Assembly (NCBI GenBank): GCA_026399755.1
Contig: JAPLQI010000020.1
Coordinates: 32,562 to 96,561, forward strand
Direction of reading: 5' to 3'
DNA from: Pseudomonadota bacterium
GTDB lineage: Bacteria; Pseudomonadota; Gammaproteobacteria; Burkholderiales; Chitinibacteraceae
DNA length: 64,000 nt
The notes beneath the pieces are model-generated. The model was not told where the DNA came from. It searched no databases and saw only the letters and a list, made by a program, of their open reading frames with translations. Numbering within the stretch: position 1 is the first letter of the stretch; the number at the start of each line of letters is the position of its first letter. Below are positions 46,320-55,514 of the stretch, piece after piece. The translations under genes were made by a program, and so were the position numbers.

Positions 46320-48064
46320 TTTTTCTTCGCTAGGTACATCGCGGCATCGGCGTCTTTGATAATCTGGTCAGGATCATCCTTATCAACGCCGCCCATCACC
46401 TTGATGCCAATACTGGCGGATCCAAAATGGTGTATCTCACCCAGCACATACTCGGCACTCAAGGCAGCGCGCAGTTTATCGGCAACCAACTCAGCGCGTT
46501 CTGCCGCGTTGGTCAGATCCTCGCCCAAATCCTCCAGCAGGACTACAAACTCGTCTCCCCCTAACCGGGCCACGGTATCGCAATCGCGCACGCTATTTTG
46601 CAAGCGATGCGCCACCTCCACCAGTAAAGCGTCGCCCACGTCGTGGCCGTGGGTATCGTTCAGTTGCTTGAATTTATTCAAATCCAAAAACAGCACAGCG
46701 CCGTAATTTTTCAAGCGCTTGCTGCTACGAACCGCGCGCTCAAGACGGTCGTGCAACAGGCGCCGATTCGGCAGCTTTGTCAATGCGTCATGAAAAGCAA
46801 TCTGGCGCAGTTCGTCTTCCTGGCGCTTCCGCTCGGTAAGGTCGACCAATTGGAGTAGCAGATGATCCTCACCCTTCAGGTACGTGGGAATGATGTGATA
46901 CTCAACCCACAAATGTTTGCCAAAGGAGGTGACCATTTTGACCTCCCGATGCAGTGGTGTCTGCAACTTTAGCGCCGCCAGGGCATCGCCCAGCAGCCCA
47001 GACTCTCGCCACGAAACTATCTGGTGGAAATTCTGCGTCAGCAATACTTCTTTAGTCGCCCCGACCAGAGTGGCGAAAGCTTCGTTGGCCAGCACACACC
47101 TGCCGCTGGCCGCATACACAGCCACCGGCGCCGAGGTGCTTTGCAGAATGACTTCGTTGAAGGCCGAAACGTCTTTCAGTTCACTGGTGCGCTCCAGAAC
47201 CCGACTTTCGAGAGATTGATTGAGCTCCAGTAACTCGTCTTGCTTATTCTGTAAAGATCGGACGAGATCCTTCTTTTCGGCAACCGAACGCTTTAGCTTA
47301 GCCAGCATGGCATTCAAAGAATCGGCCAGAAAATGCAACTCATGACGACCTTGTGTTTTGAGCTCGAAAACCCGCTCTCCAACCGTATCGAGTTGCAGGT
47401 TTTTGACGAAAGCACTCAGATGTGTCAGGGGTCGGCCCAGCCAGCGTCTGATGGTGTAGAGAAAGATGAACCACAAGGCTGCGGTCTTGACGATTGAGTT
47501 GATCAGCGTGAGGTAAAAGCTGTACTCCACCTGTTTAAAAATCAGGCGTTGATTGGAAAACACCGTCCAGCGCCCGATAATCCTTGATTTTCCGCCCCCG
47601 TCGACATACACGATCGGAAATTGCTTGCTAAAAATACGGTCAAACAGATGCGTTTTTTTTTCCATCGGCTGCTCGGCCCCCGTTGCATTGACCTGCACAA
47701 TCCGGCCATCGCCTAGCTTGATGGTGCCCACAGCGCGCACCCGCTGAGCACTGCCGTCTTCAACGACCACGCCAACCACAACCGGCACCTGCACGGCCCC
47801 CGCCAGAATACCGCCCAACACATCGTCTTGAAAACGCCACATTGCGTCTGCAATGCCACGACCAAAGGTCAGTTGCATCGCCGAAATTTCCTGGTCGACG
47901 CGCTGCTCTGCTTCCTGGTACTGCGCAAACAACTGCACGCAGGTCACCACCAGCGTGACGATGAAGTAGCAACCGAAAATAACGCGCAGGAAACTTACAG
48001 CGATCGAGCCGGTAATCGGCGGAACCTCGACACCCCGTTCAGTAACCTTTTCCAGTTCTGGCAT
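46286..48064 (-). CDS. Membrane PAS-GGDEF diguanylate cyclase
   Basis: Makes cyclic di-GMP at the inner membrane (592 residues). Order: helix near residues 25-45, periplasmic domain (45-180), second helix near 185-205, HAMP-like segment and coiled coil (210-300), PAS domain (about 305-415), GGDEF domain (420-585) with RLGGDEFVVL and an upstream RDCD inhibitory site. The last residues, NMGSGVAFGVR, are encoded by a palindromic element, replacing the usual GGDEF tail. The ATG at 48062-48064 is preferred over a GTG at 48079. Higher GC than its neighbours. It lies 23 bases downstream of a solute-binding protein gene that may act as its sensor. Confidence 0.9.
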   Translation of the reverse strand: MPELEKVTERGVEVPPITGSIAVSFLRVIFGCYFIVTLVVTCVQLFAQYQEAEQRVDQEISAMQLTFGRGIADAMWRFQDDVLGGILAGAVQVPVVVGVVVEDGSAQRVRAVGTIKLGDGRIVQVNATGAEQPMEKKTHLFDRIFSKQFPIVYVDGGGKSRIIGRWTVFSNQRLIFKQVEYSFYLTLINSIVKTAALWFIFLYTIRRWLGRPLTHLSAFVKNLQLDTVGERVFELKTQGRHELHFLADSLNAMLAKLKRSVAEKKDLVRSLQNKQDELLELNQSLESRVLERTSELKDVSAFNEVILQSTSAPVAVYAASGRCVLANEAFATLVGATKEVLLTQNFHQIVSWRESGLLGDALAALKLQTPLHREVKMVTSFGKHLWVEYHIIPTYLKGEDHLLLQLVDLTERKRQEDELRQIAFHDALTKLPNRRLLHDRLERAVRSSKRLKNYGAVLFLDLNKFKQLNDTHGHDVGDALLVEVAHRLQNSVRDCDTVARLGGDEFVVLLEDLGEDLTNAAERAELVADKLRAALSAEYVLGEIHHFGSASIGIKVMGGVDKDDPDQIIKDADAAMYLAKKNMGSGVAFGVR

Positions 48065-48087
48065 GTATGAACGTCCCACTTAGTGCA

Positions 48088-48933
48088 TCATTTTTCGCTC
48101 AAGAATGCATCGTAATTCTGTCGAATGACTTTTACCGTCGCTTCATCATTCCAACGCTCCATCGCCGCGCGGTAGCTTGGCAGCGTCCGCTCCTTGATTA
48201 GGACGATATTGACGGCCCCAACCACCTTACGCCCCCAGTTATTTTTCGGGCAAATCACATAAACAGAAAGTACAGTGGACATTTCCTTAAATGGCAGCGA
48301 AACCAAGGCCCCCGGCTTACCCTGCGTTAACGCATGAAAATTCGAAACCGTGGGGTACTCCAGCAAATAATCCAGTCGGTCTGCCATCAGCATCTGTAGC
48401 CCTTCCTGAATACTGGAGTAAAGATTCGATGGAAAGCGCGCCACCAAGGCGTCGATTTCGGGGTTGTACGCGCGGTCACGCAATGTCGCTGTATGCAGCT
48501 GCTTGTCCTGCAGCAGGGCCTCCAACGAAAGCGAGCCTTTGGCAAGCTTTTCAAACTCGCTCTGGCGCTCTCGGCGAACAATGATCTTTTGCGTTACCGT
48601 TAGCTGATAGGGCAGCGAGTACACGGCAAAGGTTTCGCGCTCAGCGGTTTTCAGCGCCCCCACCCAGCACCAATTGCTACCGGACTTGATCTCGCTGGTG
48701 ATTCGCGGAATAGGCGCTTCCACATTCTCATGGGTGTACCCCGTTAAGTGGCGTTGCACCAATGCCGTTACATAGTCACTTATGCCCTGACCCTTGTGCT
48801 CTCCAGATAGGATAGAGAAGGGTGGGAACTGCGAACGCCCCCAGACAATGAGTTCCTGGCAATAAACCGGCCCCACCTGCATGATAAGAACCAACGCACA
48901 AAAACCAATACGAGTGAAATTCCATCGAATCAT
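48088..48933 (-). CDS. Periplasmic solute-binding protein, family 3-like
   Basis: Exported 281-residue protein with the PBPb fold: after the signal peptide (ending VYCQ) it reads ELIVWGRSQFPPFSILSGEH, as in TIGR02285-type and amino-acid-binding proteins, then NWCWVGALKTAERETFAVYS near residue 88 and LQMLMADRLDYLLEYP near 180. AGGA sets the ATG at 48931-48933. No permease or ATPase follows; the next gene is a diguanylate cyclase with a periplasmic domain, suggesting signalling rather than transport. Confidence 0.82.
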   Translation of the reverse strand: MIRWNFTRIGFCALVLIMQVGPVYCQELIVWGRSQFPPFSILSGEHKGQGISDYVTALVQRHLTGYTHENVEAPIPRITSEIKSGSNWCWVGALKTAERETFAVYSLPYQLTVTQKIIVRRERQSEFEKLAKGSLSLEALLQDKQLHTATLRDRAYNPEIDALVARFPSNLYSSIQEGLQMLMADRLDYLLEYPTVSNFHALTQGKPGALVSLPFKEMSTVLSVYVICPKNNWGRKVVGAVNIVLIKERTLPSYRAAMERWNDEATVKVIRQNYDAFLSEK

Positions 48934-48965
48934 GGTTTCATCCTTTAAACCTATAGTAAACCTAT

Positions 48966-49060
48966 AGGTAGAGTAGAGGACAGGCTCTCCTGCCCTCATC
49001 AAACCGTGCGTGCGCTATTAACGCACACGGCGTTCCGATGTTCTTCACATCAGGGCATAC
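48966..49060 (-). mobile_element. 3' end of a group II intron (domains V-VI)
   Basis: On the minus strand, GCCGTGTGCG-TTAATAG-CGCACGCACGGT (49004-49032) forms the domain V hairpin, followed by TTTGATGAGGGCAGGAGAGC and CTGTCCTCTACTCTACC, the typical domain VI and 3' end of bacterial group II introns. No reverse transcriptase is present; the nearby small frame (48962-49186) is the translated intron tail, not a gene. The 5' part is lost or not recognisable. Confidence 0.75.
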
Positions 49061-49326
49061 GCATTTACCCGCCCATTTACTCACACGACTGAGAAAGTCG
49101 CGCTTACGCTTAAATTTCAAGCACGTAAAATCAGACAGCTCTTGCTTAGCCTTGGTACATAGCTTCCTCTGTATCGTCCTGATCAAATCCCGGTGTGGTT
49201 AGCAACATGGCTTACCCAAATCCTTTCTAAATATACAACCTGATTATGTCTCTTGCTCAGGAACCCTTGATTTAGTCATTCGCGCGGCGAAAAGTGAACG
49301 AACGCTCTACTTCGCGGAGGTGGATC

Positions 49327-49870
49327 ATGCCCATCAATGGCATCCAGATGCAAAAAGGCTTGTCTTTGCCTGAGTTCATCCAGTTGTACGGCCCAGAGCA
49401 ACAGTGCGAAGACGCATTGCAAAAAGCGCGCTGGCCACAAGGGTTTCGCGGTCCAAAATGTCATGGACAAAATGCCAGCACATTTATACGTGGCAAAACG
49501 CTTATATGCGTATATGGGATTGTTGTCATTGTTCGCAATCAAGCCAGTTTGACGGCAGGAACCATGATGCACCAGTCGCAACTCCCCCTGACCAAGTGGT
49601 TTCTGGCTGTTTATCTGGTGACACAATTGAAAACCGATATTGCTGCTTTATTGCTACGCCGACAACTTGGAATCATCTGGAAAGCCGCATGGTTGCTGAA
49701 ACATAAGTTGATGGAGGCAATGCGCCAGCGTGAGTTAGGCCGCCCCCTTGAGTGGAGACGTTCGGATTGACGAGGCATATCTTGGCGGCGAGCGTAACGG
49801 AGGCAAGCGCGGGCGTGGTTCTGAAAATAAAGTCGCTTTTGTGGCGGCGGTCGAAATGCGTGATCCAAGC
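49327..49870 (+). pseudogene. IS1595 (ISXO2-like) transposase, decayed
   Basis: Starts with a strong ribosome site (GGAGGTG) and MPINGIQMQKGLSLPEFIQL, then GPEQQCEDALQKARWPQGFRG, typical of IS1595-family proteins. The zinc ribbon is damaged: the first CxxC reads GPKC and the second (WDCCHC) lies in another frame, so at least two indels occur near 49490-49540. The frame recovers as NQASLTAGTMMHQSQLPLTKW and LLKHKLMEAMR, then shifts again near 49750. The catalytic start RIDEAYLGGERNGGKRGRGS is read in the new frame to about 49868, where transposase homology stops abruptly. Confidence 0.85.
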
Positions 49871-50416
49871 AAAATTATGCGCGATGAAAAGGGGCGCATC
49901 AGCACACTTTATCGCCAGTATAGCAATATGGGCGACCGTGAAACATCGGGGATAGATCTAGATTTACGTCAGCGCTTTAACAGCAAAGACTACGGCAGCT
50001 TAAAACTGGGCAGCCAGATCAGCCATGTTTTAAGATTTGCCGAGCCGCTTTCCACAGGCGAGCCACTCACCGATGGCGCAGGCAGCAATCAATTTGGCTC
50101 GATTCCAAAATGGCGCGCCGTCAGCGATGCAACATGGGAAATTGGCGCATGGTCCACAACCCTGACATGGAACTATATCGGCGGCTACGATCAGGCTTTT
50201 GCCAGCGACACGGACACCATCAAATACGTTGATGCATTCAACACCGTTGATCTAACGGCCAGCTGGAAGCTTGCCAAAAACACCACCCTCACAGCAAAAA
50301 TGTTAAACCTGAGCAATACCCGCCCACCGTGGGATTCTTCAACAGACTTTTTTGACCACACACAAGCAGACCCACGCGGCCGCTTTGCCTCCGCCAAGCT
50401 GACTTACAAGTTCTAA
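49870..50416 (+). pseudogene. C-terminal part of a TonB-dependent receptor
   Basis: From IMRDEKGRISTLYRQYSNMG onward the open frame encodes the last 180 residues of a TonB-dependent outer-membrane receptor: barrel strands such as GIDLDLRQRFNSKDYGSLKLG, TWEIGAWSTTLTWNYIGGYD and AKMLNLSNTRPPWDSS, ending in KLTYKF. The 5' two thirds of the gene are missing and transposase sequence is fused in frame, giving a chimeric frame from 49748. A related tail occurs at 39837. Not functional as a receptor. Confidence 0.85.
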
Positions 50417-50442
50417 AGATTACCTTTTTCTGACTTAGCGCT

Positions 50443-50475
50443 AAGCCCCGCAAAAATTTTGCGGGGGTTTTTTAA
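50443..50475 (+). terminator. Terminator of the right receptor remnant
   Basis: AAGCCCCGCAAAA (50443-50455) and TTTTGCGGGGGTT (50457-50469) pair with one mismatch and are followed by a T-run. Homologous to 39951-39981. Confidence 0.8.
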
Positions 50476-50987
50476 CTTCATAATTTCCACTATTACACCC
50501 GTAATGCAGAGCAGATAAGCCGCCACACCAATTTGCGTTAGCAAGGATGGGATGGGCAGAAGAAATCAGCCGAACCCTACAAACACTTGTAGCGCTTGAA
50601 CGCTCACTTCTAACCCCAGCACCAAAGCACCCAATTACTCAAACAGTCAGTATTACTATAGAATATTCATGTTTTTGCTTAACACATACAACAGAATAAG
50701 CGTTCCGTAATATACAAAGCTCATAATGACTCACTTATAATGCTAATTATCTGCTTTTATTACTCAGGCCCAACAGCGGAAAGATGCATTCAGTGCGGTC
50801 ATTCCCGCATAATGGGAATTCAGTATTTACAGAGAACCTCTAACAAAATCGAGGAGGCAATTTAACCCGCTTTCCCTTAAAATATGTTAATAAGCCCGTA
50901 TTTATGAGCGGCTTAGTTTTAAGCGATTGAATACGCCACTATTTTTTAATAAATTGTATTTGCCATGATTAAGTTATCGAGTTCACT
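50476..50987. other. Intergenic region before the large cyclic-di-GMP protein
   Basis: About 510 bases with no supported gene or repeat. AT content rises towards 50990, where a promoter for the downstream gene is expected, but I could not fix one. Confidence 0.5.
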
Positions 50988-53900
50988 TTGAATAAACCAG
51001 CAATTTATCCTTGGCCCAATTTGATTCAGCTTGCTGGCGTGGCGCTCTTATTTGCGTTATTTATTAAGTTGACCATGATTCATTTAGCAGCAGACAGCTA
51101 TTCTTCTATTTTTTGGATTCCCAGTGGCATCGGCTTAGCGACTCTTTTAATTGGCGGACAAAAATATCTACCTGCTATTTTTCTAGGCGCACTGGCTAGT
51201 AATTTATACCAAGGCGGCTCCTATCTCCCTGCTGTCATGATTTCTTTTGGCATCACGCTTGAGCTATGGGTTGATTATTACTTATTGATGCAAATTCGAA
51301 TTAAACAAACCCGTTTCAATCCTCAGCTTACCCATATTCGTGATTATTTATGCTTAGTTGCCGTTGCTGCGCCATGCGCATTAATTAGCGCCTTTATTGG
51401 CATTACTACGCTCTGTTTAGCAGACGCGATCCCCCAAGATCGGCTCGCAAGTTGTTTAATGAATTGGTGGATGGGCAATACTTTAGGGACCATGACCATT
51501 ACGCCTCTCATTTTAGTTTGGCGGCTTCTGCATTTTAAAAAATGGCATATAAAACGCAAAATTGAAGCGGCTCTCTGTTTTGGCCTCGCTTTTATATTTG
51601 GGCAAATTGTTTTTCTAGGCTGGTATCAATCTACTCTTGGCATGATTGCCCAATCCTATTGGCCATTTCTATTTGTAGTATGGGGCGCAACTCGCTTTGG
51701 CCGTCATGGCGGCCTATTTATCGCTGTGATGTCGATTCTGCAAGCGATGCTAGGCGCGTCACAAGGCCTTGGTTTTTTTGCCACAGACTATGCACACAGC
51801 GGTTTAATCAATGTATGGCTTTACGCCATCGTGCTTAATGCGGTGGGGGTGTTGCTTTCCCTCGTGATTAATGAGCGCAAGCAGACAGAAATAGCCGCGC
51901 GAGAAAGTGAGGAGCGCCATCGCACTTTAGTGGAATGGTCGCCAGAGGCGATTTTGGTGCATCATGAAGGCCGAATTATTTATGTCAACCCTGCCGCAAT
52001 CAAAATGATAGGGGCAAGCTCGGCTCAAGAGCTGGTGGGACGATCGCTGTTTGAGCTGATTCAGCCCGATTTTCATCATCTTGTGCGGGCGCGGATCAAT
52101 AGCGAGGCTTATCGCCGCACTGATACGCCCATGATTCATATAAAAGTCATCCGCCTAGACGGCAATATCATTGATATAGAGGCGCAAAGCACATCAATCA
52201 TTTTAGATGGCAAACCCGCCATTTATGCGCTGATTCGAGACATCACCAAGCATAAGCAAGCAGAACAATACGAGGCATTTCGCAGCAAAACACTCGAACT
52301 CTTGGCCGGTGGTGAAGCACTAGCCAAGCAACTCAGCGCGCTTGTCTGCGGTGTTGAGCAGCTCCACCCTCAAATGCTGTGCAGTATTTTGCTCAGCGAT
52401 GCTGATGTTAAATATCTTCATCAAGCCACGGCCCCTAGCCTGCCTGATTTTTATAATGAGGCCCTTGAGGGAACGCCCATTGCTTACGGCACAGGCTCTT
52501 GTGGTACAGCGGCCTTTCTAAACCAAAGGGTGATCGTTGACGACATTACCAACCATCCCTACTGGGCGAATTACAAAACACTTGCAGCAAAAGCGGGCTT
52601 AGTGGCCTGCTGGTCGCAGCCTATCGTATCGTCCTCTGGCCAAGTCTTGGGCACCTTTGCGATTTATCACCGGCAAGCCCATGCCCCCTCACCCGATGAC
52701 ATTCATATCATCGAACAATCTGCCCATTTAGCCAGCATTGCCATCGAAAGAGATGTGGTGGCAGAAAAACTGAAAGCCAGCGAAGCGCATTACCGCCTGC
52801 TGACAGAAAATGTATCTGATGTGGCTTGGAAGCAAGATATCAATGATCGCTTTACCTATATCAGCCCAGCAGATGAAGTATTACGCGGCTATAAAGCCGA
52901 AGAAGTACTTGGCAAAAATGTATTTGAGCACTTAACCGAGGAAGGGACGCAACTGGTCAAAACACTGCGCGCTCAACGCAGCAAAGAAGACCATCTAAAC
53001 AAGCCGACCAAATCGTATACGCTGGAATTACAACAGCGCTGCAAAGATGGCCGTTTAATCTGGACCGAAATTTTGTCTACGCCAGAGCGGGATGACAAGG
53101 GCAAGATCACCGGCTATTACGGCATTACAAGGGATATCACCCAGCGCAAACAAGCCGAAGCCGAACTGCGCATCGCGGCCATTGCATTCCAATCCCAAGA
53201 AGGTATGTTTGTCACCAACACCCAATGGGAAATCCTGCGCGTCAATCAAGCCTTCTCTGCCATTACCGGCTTTACTGCGCTTGAGGCTGTCGGCAAAACA
53301 CCGCTGATGCTTACTTCACTTAAGCATGACGCCACTTTTTATCGCGAGATGACCGATCGAATCAAATGCAGTGGCACATGGCAAGGCGAGATCTGGAGCA
53401 AGCGCAAAATAGGCGAAGTATTCCCTGCTTGGCTCACCCTCACCGAAGTCAAAGCCGATGATGGCGAAGTCACTCACTATGTGGCCACCCTCACCGACAT
53501 TACCTCGCGCAAAGCGGCAGAAGATCAAATTCAAAGCTTAGCTTTTTACGACCCGCTCACCGCCTTACCCAATCGGCGCTTATTGATAGATAGGCTATCT
53601 CAAGCCATGAACAAGGGCGTGCGCCACGATAGCAAAGGGGCATTGCTGTTTATTGACTTGGATAATTTCAAAGTATTAAACGACACCTTGGGCCACGATA
53701 AAGGCGATCTTTTATTGGTAGAAGTTGCAAGGCGTCTGACAGCTTGCACACGGGAAGGCGATGCCGTTGCACGCTTAGGCGGGGATGAATTTGTCGTTAT
53801 GCTGGAAGATCTAAGCGCCAATACACTGGAAGCCGCCAGCGAGGCCGAAGCGGTTGGGGACAAAATTTTACTCGCCTTAAACCAAATCTATCAGCTCGCA

Positions 53901-54848
53901 GGCTATGCCCATCACAGCACCCCAAGCATAGGCATTACCCTATTTGGCGAGCAAGCCGAAAGCTTAGACGAGCCTTTAAAACGCGCCGATTTAGCCATGT
54001 ATCAGGCCAAGGCTGCGGGCCGCAACACCTTACGTTTTTTCGATCCTCAAATGCAAGCCGACGTCAGCACCCGTGTAGCACTGGAATCCGGCTTACGCGA
54101 TGCCTTAGGACAAAAACAATTTCTGCTTTACTACCAAGCCCAAGTGCAGGAATCGGGCCTACTCATTGGGGCTGAAGCCCTAGTGCGCTGGCAACACCCC
54201 GAGCACGGCATGATTCCCCCTGCGCAATTTATTCCACTGGCCGAAGAAAGCGGCTTGATTTTGACTTTAGGCCATTGGGTATTAGAAAGCGCCTGTAAGC
54301 AGCTAGCACAGTGGGCCAAGCTACCCGAGATGCAGCACCTCACCCTTGCCATTAATGTGAGCCCAAAACAATTTCATCAGCGTGATTTCGTTGAGCGCGT
54401 ACTAGCCGTGTTAGAACGTACAGGCGCTAAGCCTCAGCGCTTAAAGCTGGAGTTAACAGAAAGTGTACTGATTGCAAATATCGAAGATGTCATTCTTAAA
54501 ATGAGCGCACTCAAACAACAAGGAGTGTGCTTCTCGATTGATGACTTTGGCACGGGCTACTCCTCGCTTTCTTACCTAAAACGGCTGCCCTTGGATCAAC
54601 TCAAGATCGACAAAAGCTTTGTCCAAGATATTCTGACCGACAGCAATGACGCCGCCATTGCTAAGATGGTCATTGTGCTCGCTGACAGCCTCGGCCTAGC
54701 CGTGATTGCCGAAGGCGTTGAGACCGCCGCCCAGCGTGATTTCCTCGCCCGCCAAGGCTGCTATGCCTATCAAGGCTATTTATTCAGCCGCCCGCTCCCC
54801 ATCAAGGCTTTCGAAGCCTTTGCACAAACCGAACAATTTGCTTTGTAA
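50988..54848 (+). CDS. MASE1-PAS-GAF-PAS-PAS-GGDEF-EAL protein
   Basis: A 1286-residue cyclic-di-GMP enzyme. An N-terminal MASE1 membrane sensor (about residues 10-300, eight or so helices) is followed by PAS (310-430), GAF (435-590), PAS (600-725), PAS (730-850), GGDEF (855-1015) with RLGGDEFVVM, and EAL (1025-1280) with EALVRW, DDFGTGYSSLSYLKRLP and the QGYLFSRPLP end. Both catalytic motifs look intact, so it could make or break cyclic di-GMP; the RxxD inhibitory site is present in altered form (CTREGDA). The start is a TTG at 50988; no in-frame ATG fits upstream. fosX follows 15 bases later. Confidence 0.92.
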   Translation: MNKPAIYPWPNLIQLAGVALLFALFIKLTMIHLAADSYSSIFWIPSGIGLATLLIGGQKYLPAIFLGALASNLYQGGSYLPAVMISFGITLELWVDYYLLMQIRIKQTRFNPQLTHIRDYLCLVAVAAPCALISAFIGITTLCLADAIPQDRLASCLMNWWMGNTLGTMTITPLILVWRLLHFKKWHIKRKIEAALCFGLAFIFGQIVFLGWYQSTLGMIAQSYWPFLFVVWGATRFGRHGGLFIAVMSILQAMLGASQGLGFFATDYAHSGLINVWLYAIVLNAVGVLLSLVINERKQTEIAARESEERHRTLVEWSPEAILVHHEGRIIYVNPAAIKMIGASSAQELVGRSLFELIQPDFHHLVRARINSEAYRRTDTPMIHIKVIRLDGNIIDIEAQSTSIILDGKPAIYALIRDITKHKQAEQYEAFRSKTLELLAGGEALAKQLSALVCGVEQLHPQMLCSILLSDADVKYLHQATAPSLPDFYNEALEGTPIAYGTGSCGTAAFLNQRVIVDDITNHPYWANYKTLAAKAGLVACWSQPIVSSSGQVLGTFAIYHRQAHAPSPDDIHIIEQSAHLASIAIERDVVAEKLKASEAHYRLLTENVSDVAWKQDINDRFTYISPADEVLRGYKAEEVLGKNVFEHLTEEGTQLVKTLRAQRSKEDHLNKPTKSYTLELQQRCKDGRLIWTEILSTPERDDKGKITGYYGITRDITQRKQAEAELRIAAIAFQSQEGMFVTNTQWEILRVNQAFSAITGFTALEAVGKTPLMLTSLKHDATFYREMTDRIKCSGTWQGEIWSKRKIGEVFPAWLTLTEVKADDGEVTHYVATLTDITSRKAAEDQIQSLAFYDPLTALPNRRLLIDRLSQAMNKGVRHDSKGALLFIDLDNFKVLNDTLGHDKGDLLLVEVARRLTACTREGDAVARLGGDEFVVMLEDLSANTLEAASEAEAVGDKILLALNQIYQLAGYAHHSTPSIGITLFGEQAESLDEPLKRADLAMYQAKAAGRNTLRFFDPQMQADVSTRVALESGLRDALGQKQFLLYYQAQVQESGLLIGAEALVRWQHPEHGMIPPAQFIPLAEESGLILTLGHWVLESACKQLAQWAKLPEMQHLTLAINVSPKQFHQRDFVERVLAVLERTGAKPQRLKLELTESVLIANIEDVILKMSALKQQGVCFSIDDFGTGYSSLSYLKRLPLDQLKIDKSFVQDILTDSNDAAIAKMVIVLADSLGLAVIAEGVETAAQRDFLARQGCYAYQGYLFSRPLPIKAFEAFAQTEQFAL

Positions 54849-54863
54849 GCCAAGATTCAGAAC

Positions 54864-55277
54864 ATGCCCATTCAACAGCTTAGCCACCTCACCTTTATCG
54901 TCAAAGACCTCGATCGGATGGCGCAGTTTTTATGTGATGGCTTAGGCGCTATCGAAATCTACGGCAGCCAAGCACAGTACTTTTCGCTCTCGCACGAGAA
55001 ATTTTTTAGTCTTGGTGAGCTATGGATAGCCGCCATGCAGGGCGATCCACCCACTGAGCGCAGCTATCAACATGTGGCATTTAAAATAGAAGAGCACGAG
55101 CTGGCCGGCTATCAAGCAAGGCTGGAAGCCCTTGGCGTAGACATCAAACCACCCCGCCCCAGAGTAGAAGGCGAAGGGCAATCGCTCTACTTCTACGACT
55201 TTGACAACCATCTGTTTGAGCTGCACACGGGCACGCTGGCGCAAAGGCTGGCGCGTTATAGCGAGGGTAAACCGTAG
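54864..55277 (+). CDS. fosX: Fosfomycin hydrolase FosX-like (VOC family)
   Basis: A 137-residue vicinal-oxygen-chelate enzyme closely resembling FosX, which hydrates the epoxide of fosfomycin using Mn2+. Candidate metal ligands are His8 (LSHLTFIV), His70 (YQHVAFK) and Glu119 (HLFELHTGTL); the catalytic Glu of FosX corresponds to Glu45 (SHEKFF). The conserved PRPRVEGEGQSLYFYDFDNH stretch is present. It lies 15 bases after the cyclic-di-GMP gene and may be co-transcribed. Whether it confers resistance is unknown. Confidence 0.88.
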   Translation: MPIQQLSHLTFIVKDLDRMAQFLCDGLGAIEIYGSQAQYFSLSHEKFFSLGELWIAAMQGDPPTERSYQHVAFKIEEHELAGYQARLEALGVDIKPPRPRVEGEGQSLYFYDFDNHLFELHTGTLAQRLARYSEGKP

Positions 55278-55318
55278 ACTAAGCCCCTTGGTAACTGAAC
55301 AGGGCAAAGTTTGGTTTT

Positions 55319-55390
55319 TATAGGGTGTGCAAGTCGCTTTTCTTGCGCACCGTTTTCGGTGCGTAACGCCTACGGCGTTTTGCACCCTAT
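55319..55390. repeat. TATAGGGTGT palindromic repeat, copy 2
   Basis: Left end TATAGGGTGTGCAAGTCG, right end TTTTGCACCCTAT; inner stem TTGCGCACCG/CGGTGCGTAA. It lies between fosX and the glutamyltranspeptidase gene and may double as a terminator. Confidence 0.85.
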
Positions 55391-55514
55391 GCTAAGTACA
55401 TCATTAATTTGGTGCTCCTAGAAGCCACCAACAACTCCCCTTGCGGCAACACCCCACTACGCCGCTCATCGCCGCTTGTGTAGCATGGACATTCCTAAAG
55501 CTGGAGTTGACTCA

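Noticed and set aside
48962..49186. 74-codon open frame at the group II intron tail
   Set aside because: The translation ends in the conserved intron domains V-VI; it is structured RNA, not protein.
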